DNA of 7,518 bases from Chloroflexota bacterium (lineage in GTDB: Bacteria; Chloroflexota; Dehalococcoidia; Bin125): contig JAPUIR010000401.1 of assembly GCA_027296805.1 (NCBI GenBank), positions 1 to 7,518 on the forward strand. The letters are read 5' to 3'. Position numbers and translations under genes: made by a program. Below are positions 6,288 to 7,518 of the stretch, piece by piece. The first letter of the stretch is position 1, and the number at the start of each line of letters is the position of its first letter. The notes below the pieces were generated by a model. It was not told where the DNA came from and ran no database searches. It saw only the letters and a list, made by a program, of their open reading frames with translations.

Positions 6288-6911
6288 ATGCTCGATCACT
6301 TGGTCTACGCGGTGCCGGACGTCCAGGCGGCCTGCGACGATCTCGAAGCCCGGCTCGGCGTGCGCCCCACGCTCGGCGGGCGCTTCGTGCAGATGGCGTC
6401 GTACAACCACCTCCTCTCGCTGGGCGGCGGCGCCTACCTGGAGGTGATCGGTCCGGACCCGGACGCGGACGACCCGGGCCAGCCGCGGCCCTTCGGAATC
6501 GACGATCGCTCTACGCCGGGCTTGGTGACCTGGGCAGCCAAGGCGACCAATCTCAGCGCCCGGGTGGTTCGTGCCCGCGAGGGCGGCTTCGACCTGGGCG
6601 AGGCGCGACCGCTGAGCCGGCAGCTGCCCGACGGCACGTCGCTGGAGTGGGAACTCACCATGCGCAGCGAACCGATAGGCCCTGACGGGGGCCTCGTGCC
6701 GTTCCTGATCGACTGGGGCGAGTCGCGCCATCCTTCGCAGACGGCGGCGAAAGGCTGCCAGTTGGTCGAGTTCCACGGGGAGCATCCGGATCCGGAATCG
6801 GTGATGGGGATGCTGGAAGCCGTGGGCGAACCGATCAACGTCACGTTGGCCGCGGCCCCCGCGATGATCGCCACTATCCAAGGCCCCAAGGGCCAGATCG
6901 AGTTGCGCTGA
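6288..6911 (+). CDS. VOC-superfamily glyoxalase-like protein
   Basis: A 207-residue protein resembling the Glyoxalase_3-like branch of the vicinal-oxygen-chelate fold (lyases, dioxygenases, isomerases and binding proteins). Seen: the first module opens LDHLVYAVPDVQAACDDLEARLG (residues 2-24), followed by HLLSLGGGAYLEVIGPDP (41-58). His4 and Glu52 fall where this fold normally places metal ligands. A more divergent second module starts near 157 with VEFHGEHPDPE and ends QGPKGQIELR; His166 and Glu205 are candidate second-module ligands. The frame stays open far upstream inside the M20 gene, but ATG at 6288 is chosen because AGGAGG at 6274-6279 lies eight nt before it and the protein then begins exactly at the first beta strand. 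The reaction is unknown; metal binding is inferred. The LLM oxidoreductase follows after 26 nt, so the two are probably cotranscribed. Confidence 0.88.
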   Translation: MLDHLVYAVPDVQAACDDLEARLGVRPTLGGRFVQMASYNHLLSLGGGAYLEVIGPDPDADDPGQPRPFGIDDRSTPGLVTWAAKATNLSARVVRAREGGFDLGEARPLSRQLPDGTSLEWELTMRSEPIGPDGGLVPFLIDWGESRHPSQTAAKGCQLVEFHGEHPDPESVMGMLEAVGEPINVTLAAAPAMIATIQGPKGQIELR

Positions 6912-6937
6912 CGACGACAGGCAGGAGAGGAGTCAGG

Positions 6938-7518
6938 ATGGCCGACCGAATGAAGCTTGGGCTGAGCGTGGGGTATTCCGGCGCCAGCATGCGGGTACCG
7001 ATCGACGAGATCCGCCAGGCGGAAGCGCTGGGCTACGACTCGATCTGGACCGCGGAGGCGTACGGCTCCGACGCGTTCTCACCGCTGGCGTACATCGCCG
7101 CCCAGACCGACCGCATCCGGCTGGGCACGGGTGTGATCCAGCTCGCGGCTCGCACGCCGGCCAACGCGGCCATGACCGCCGCCACCATCGATGCGATGGC
7201 GGGCGACGATCGCGTGATCCTGGGGATCGGGGTCTCCGGGCCGCAGATCGTGGAGGGCTGGTACGGCCAGCCCTGGGGACGGCCCAACCGCCGCATCCGC
7301 GAGTACTGCGACATCATCCGCGCGATCTGGCGACGCGAGGAGCCGGTGGCCTACGAGGGGCGGGAGTTCCAGCTCCCCTACCAGGGTGAGGGCTCGTTGG
7401 GGCTCGGCAAGCCGCTGAAGTCGATCCTGCACATGAACCCGAACCTCCCGATCTGGCTGGGCACCGGCACGGAAGCGAACGTGAAGCTGACGGCGGAGAT
7501 CGCCGACGGCTGGCTGCC
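6938..7518 (+). CDS. LLM-class flavin/F420-dependent oxidoreductase, 3' truncated by window end
   Basis: The first 193 codons of a luciferase-like (bacterial-luciferase TIM-barrel) oxidoreductase; family members are commonly about 330-350 residues, so roughly 40 percent lies beyond the window. Seen: KLGLSVGYSG (6-15), the EALGYDSIWTAE block (29-40), DRIRLGTGVIQLAARTP (58-74), an AATIDAMAGDDRVILGIGVSGPQIVEGWYG stretch (81-110), YEGREFQLP (139-147) and LPIWLGTGTEANVKLTAEIADGW (170-192). The GVSGPQ..EGWYG signature is common in proteins annotated as F420-dependent LLM oxidoreductases, but FMN-dependent monooxygenases share the fold, so cofactor choice is inferred. The start is supported by AGGAG at 6928-6932, five nt before ATG; a second in-frame Met at codon 5 is a less well spaced alternative. 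It probably shares a transcript with the VOC gene 26 nt upstream. The substrate is unknown. Confidence 0.92.
   Translation, partial: MADRMKLGLSVGYSGASMRVPIDEIRQAEALGYDSIWTAEAYGSDAFSPLAYIAAQTDRIRLGTGVIQLAARTPANAAMTAATIDAMAGDDRVILGIGVSGPQIVEGWYGQPWGRPNRRIREYCDIIRAIWRREEPVAYEGREFQLPYQGEGSLGLGKPLKSILHMNPNLPIWLGTGTEANVKLTAEIADGWL

Overview
The window is a densely packed, GC-rich (by eye about two thirds G+C) bacterial segment with seven protein genes, all on the + strand. Six are complete and the last is cut by the window end. Most genes have a strong AGGAGG-type ribosome binding site. One uses a GTG start, and the gaps between genes are 18 to 107 nt. I see no RNA gene, transposon, CRISPR array, phage gene or origin. 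The LLM-class, probably F420-linked oxidoreductase at the right end, three SDR paralogues side by side and the high GC suggest an F420-using lineage such as Actinomycetota or Chloroflexota (including SAR202/Dehalococcoidia-like groups). This is inference; no marker gene settles it.

Layout: (1) 35-2646, three tandem short-chain dehydrogenase/reductase (SDR) genes. All keep the catalytic Ser-Tyr-Lys and an NAD-type Asp. They share an unusual insertion of roughly 20 residues and an altered NNAG motif. (2) 2678-4993, a penicillin-acylase-family Ntn hydrolase with an intact Gly-Ser processing site and His23-beta. (3) 5035-6222, an M20-family metallo-amidohydrolase of the SEYDALPG/ACGHN type. (4) 6288-6911, a two-module VOC/glyoxalase-like protein. 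(5) 6938 to the window end, an LLM-class flavin/F420 oxidoreductase. The short non-coding stretches hold a possible stem-loop and imperfect direct repeat (1730-1783), a GC hairpin after the M20 gene (6224-6240), and three similar -10-like TATCCT/TATACT hexamers ahead of SDR3, the M20 gene and the VOC gene.

How the genes may work together: same strand, close spacing and gene types fit a catabolic cluster. The acylase and M20 enzyme would cleave amide bonds, the SDRs would oxidise alcohol or reduce carbonyl groups with NAD(H), and the LLM and VOC proteins would handle redox, ring or C-C chemistry on the released piece. The substrate cannot be read from sequence. There is no regulator or transporter in view, so the cluster probably extends beyond the window. 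I found no radically new system. The most distinctive feature is the SDR triplet with its shared insertion next to an acylase/amidohydrolase pair.
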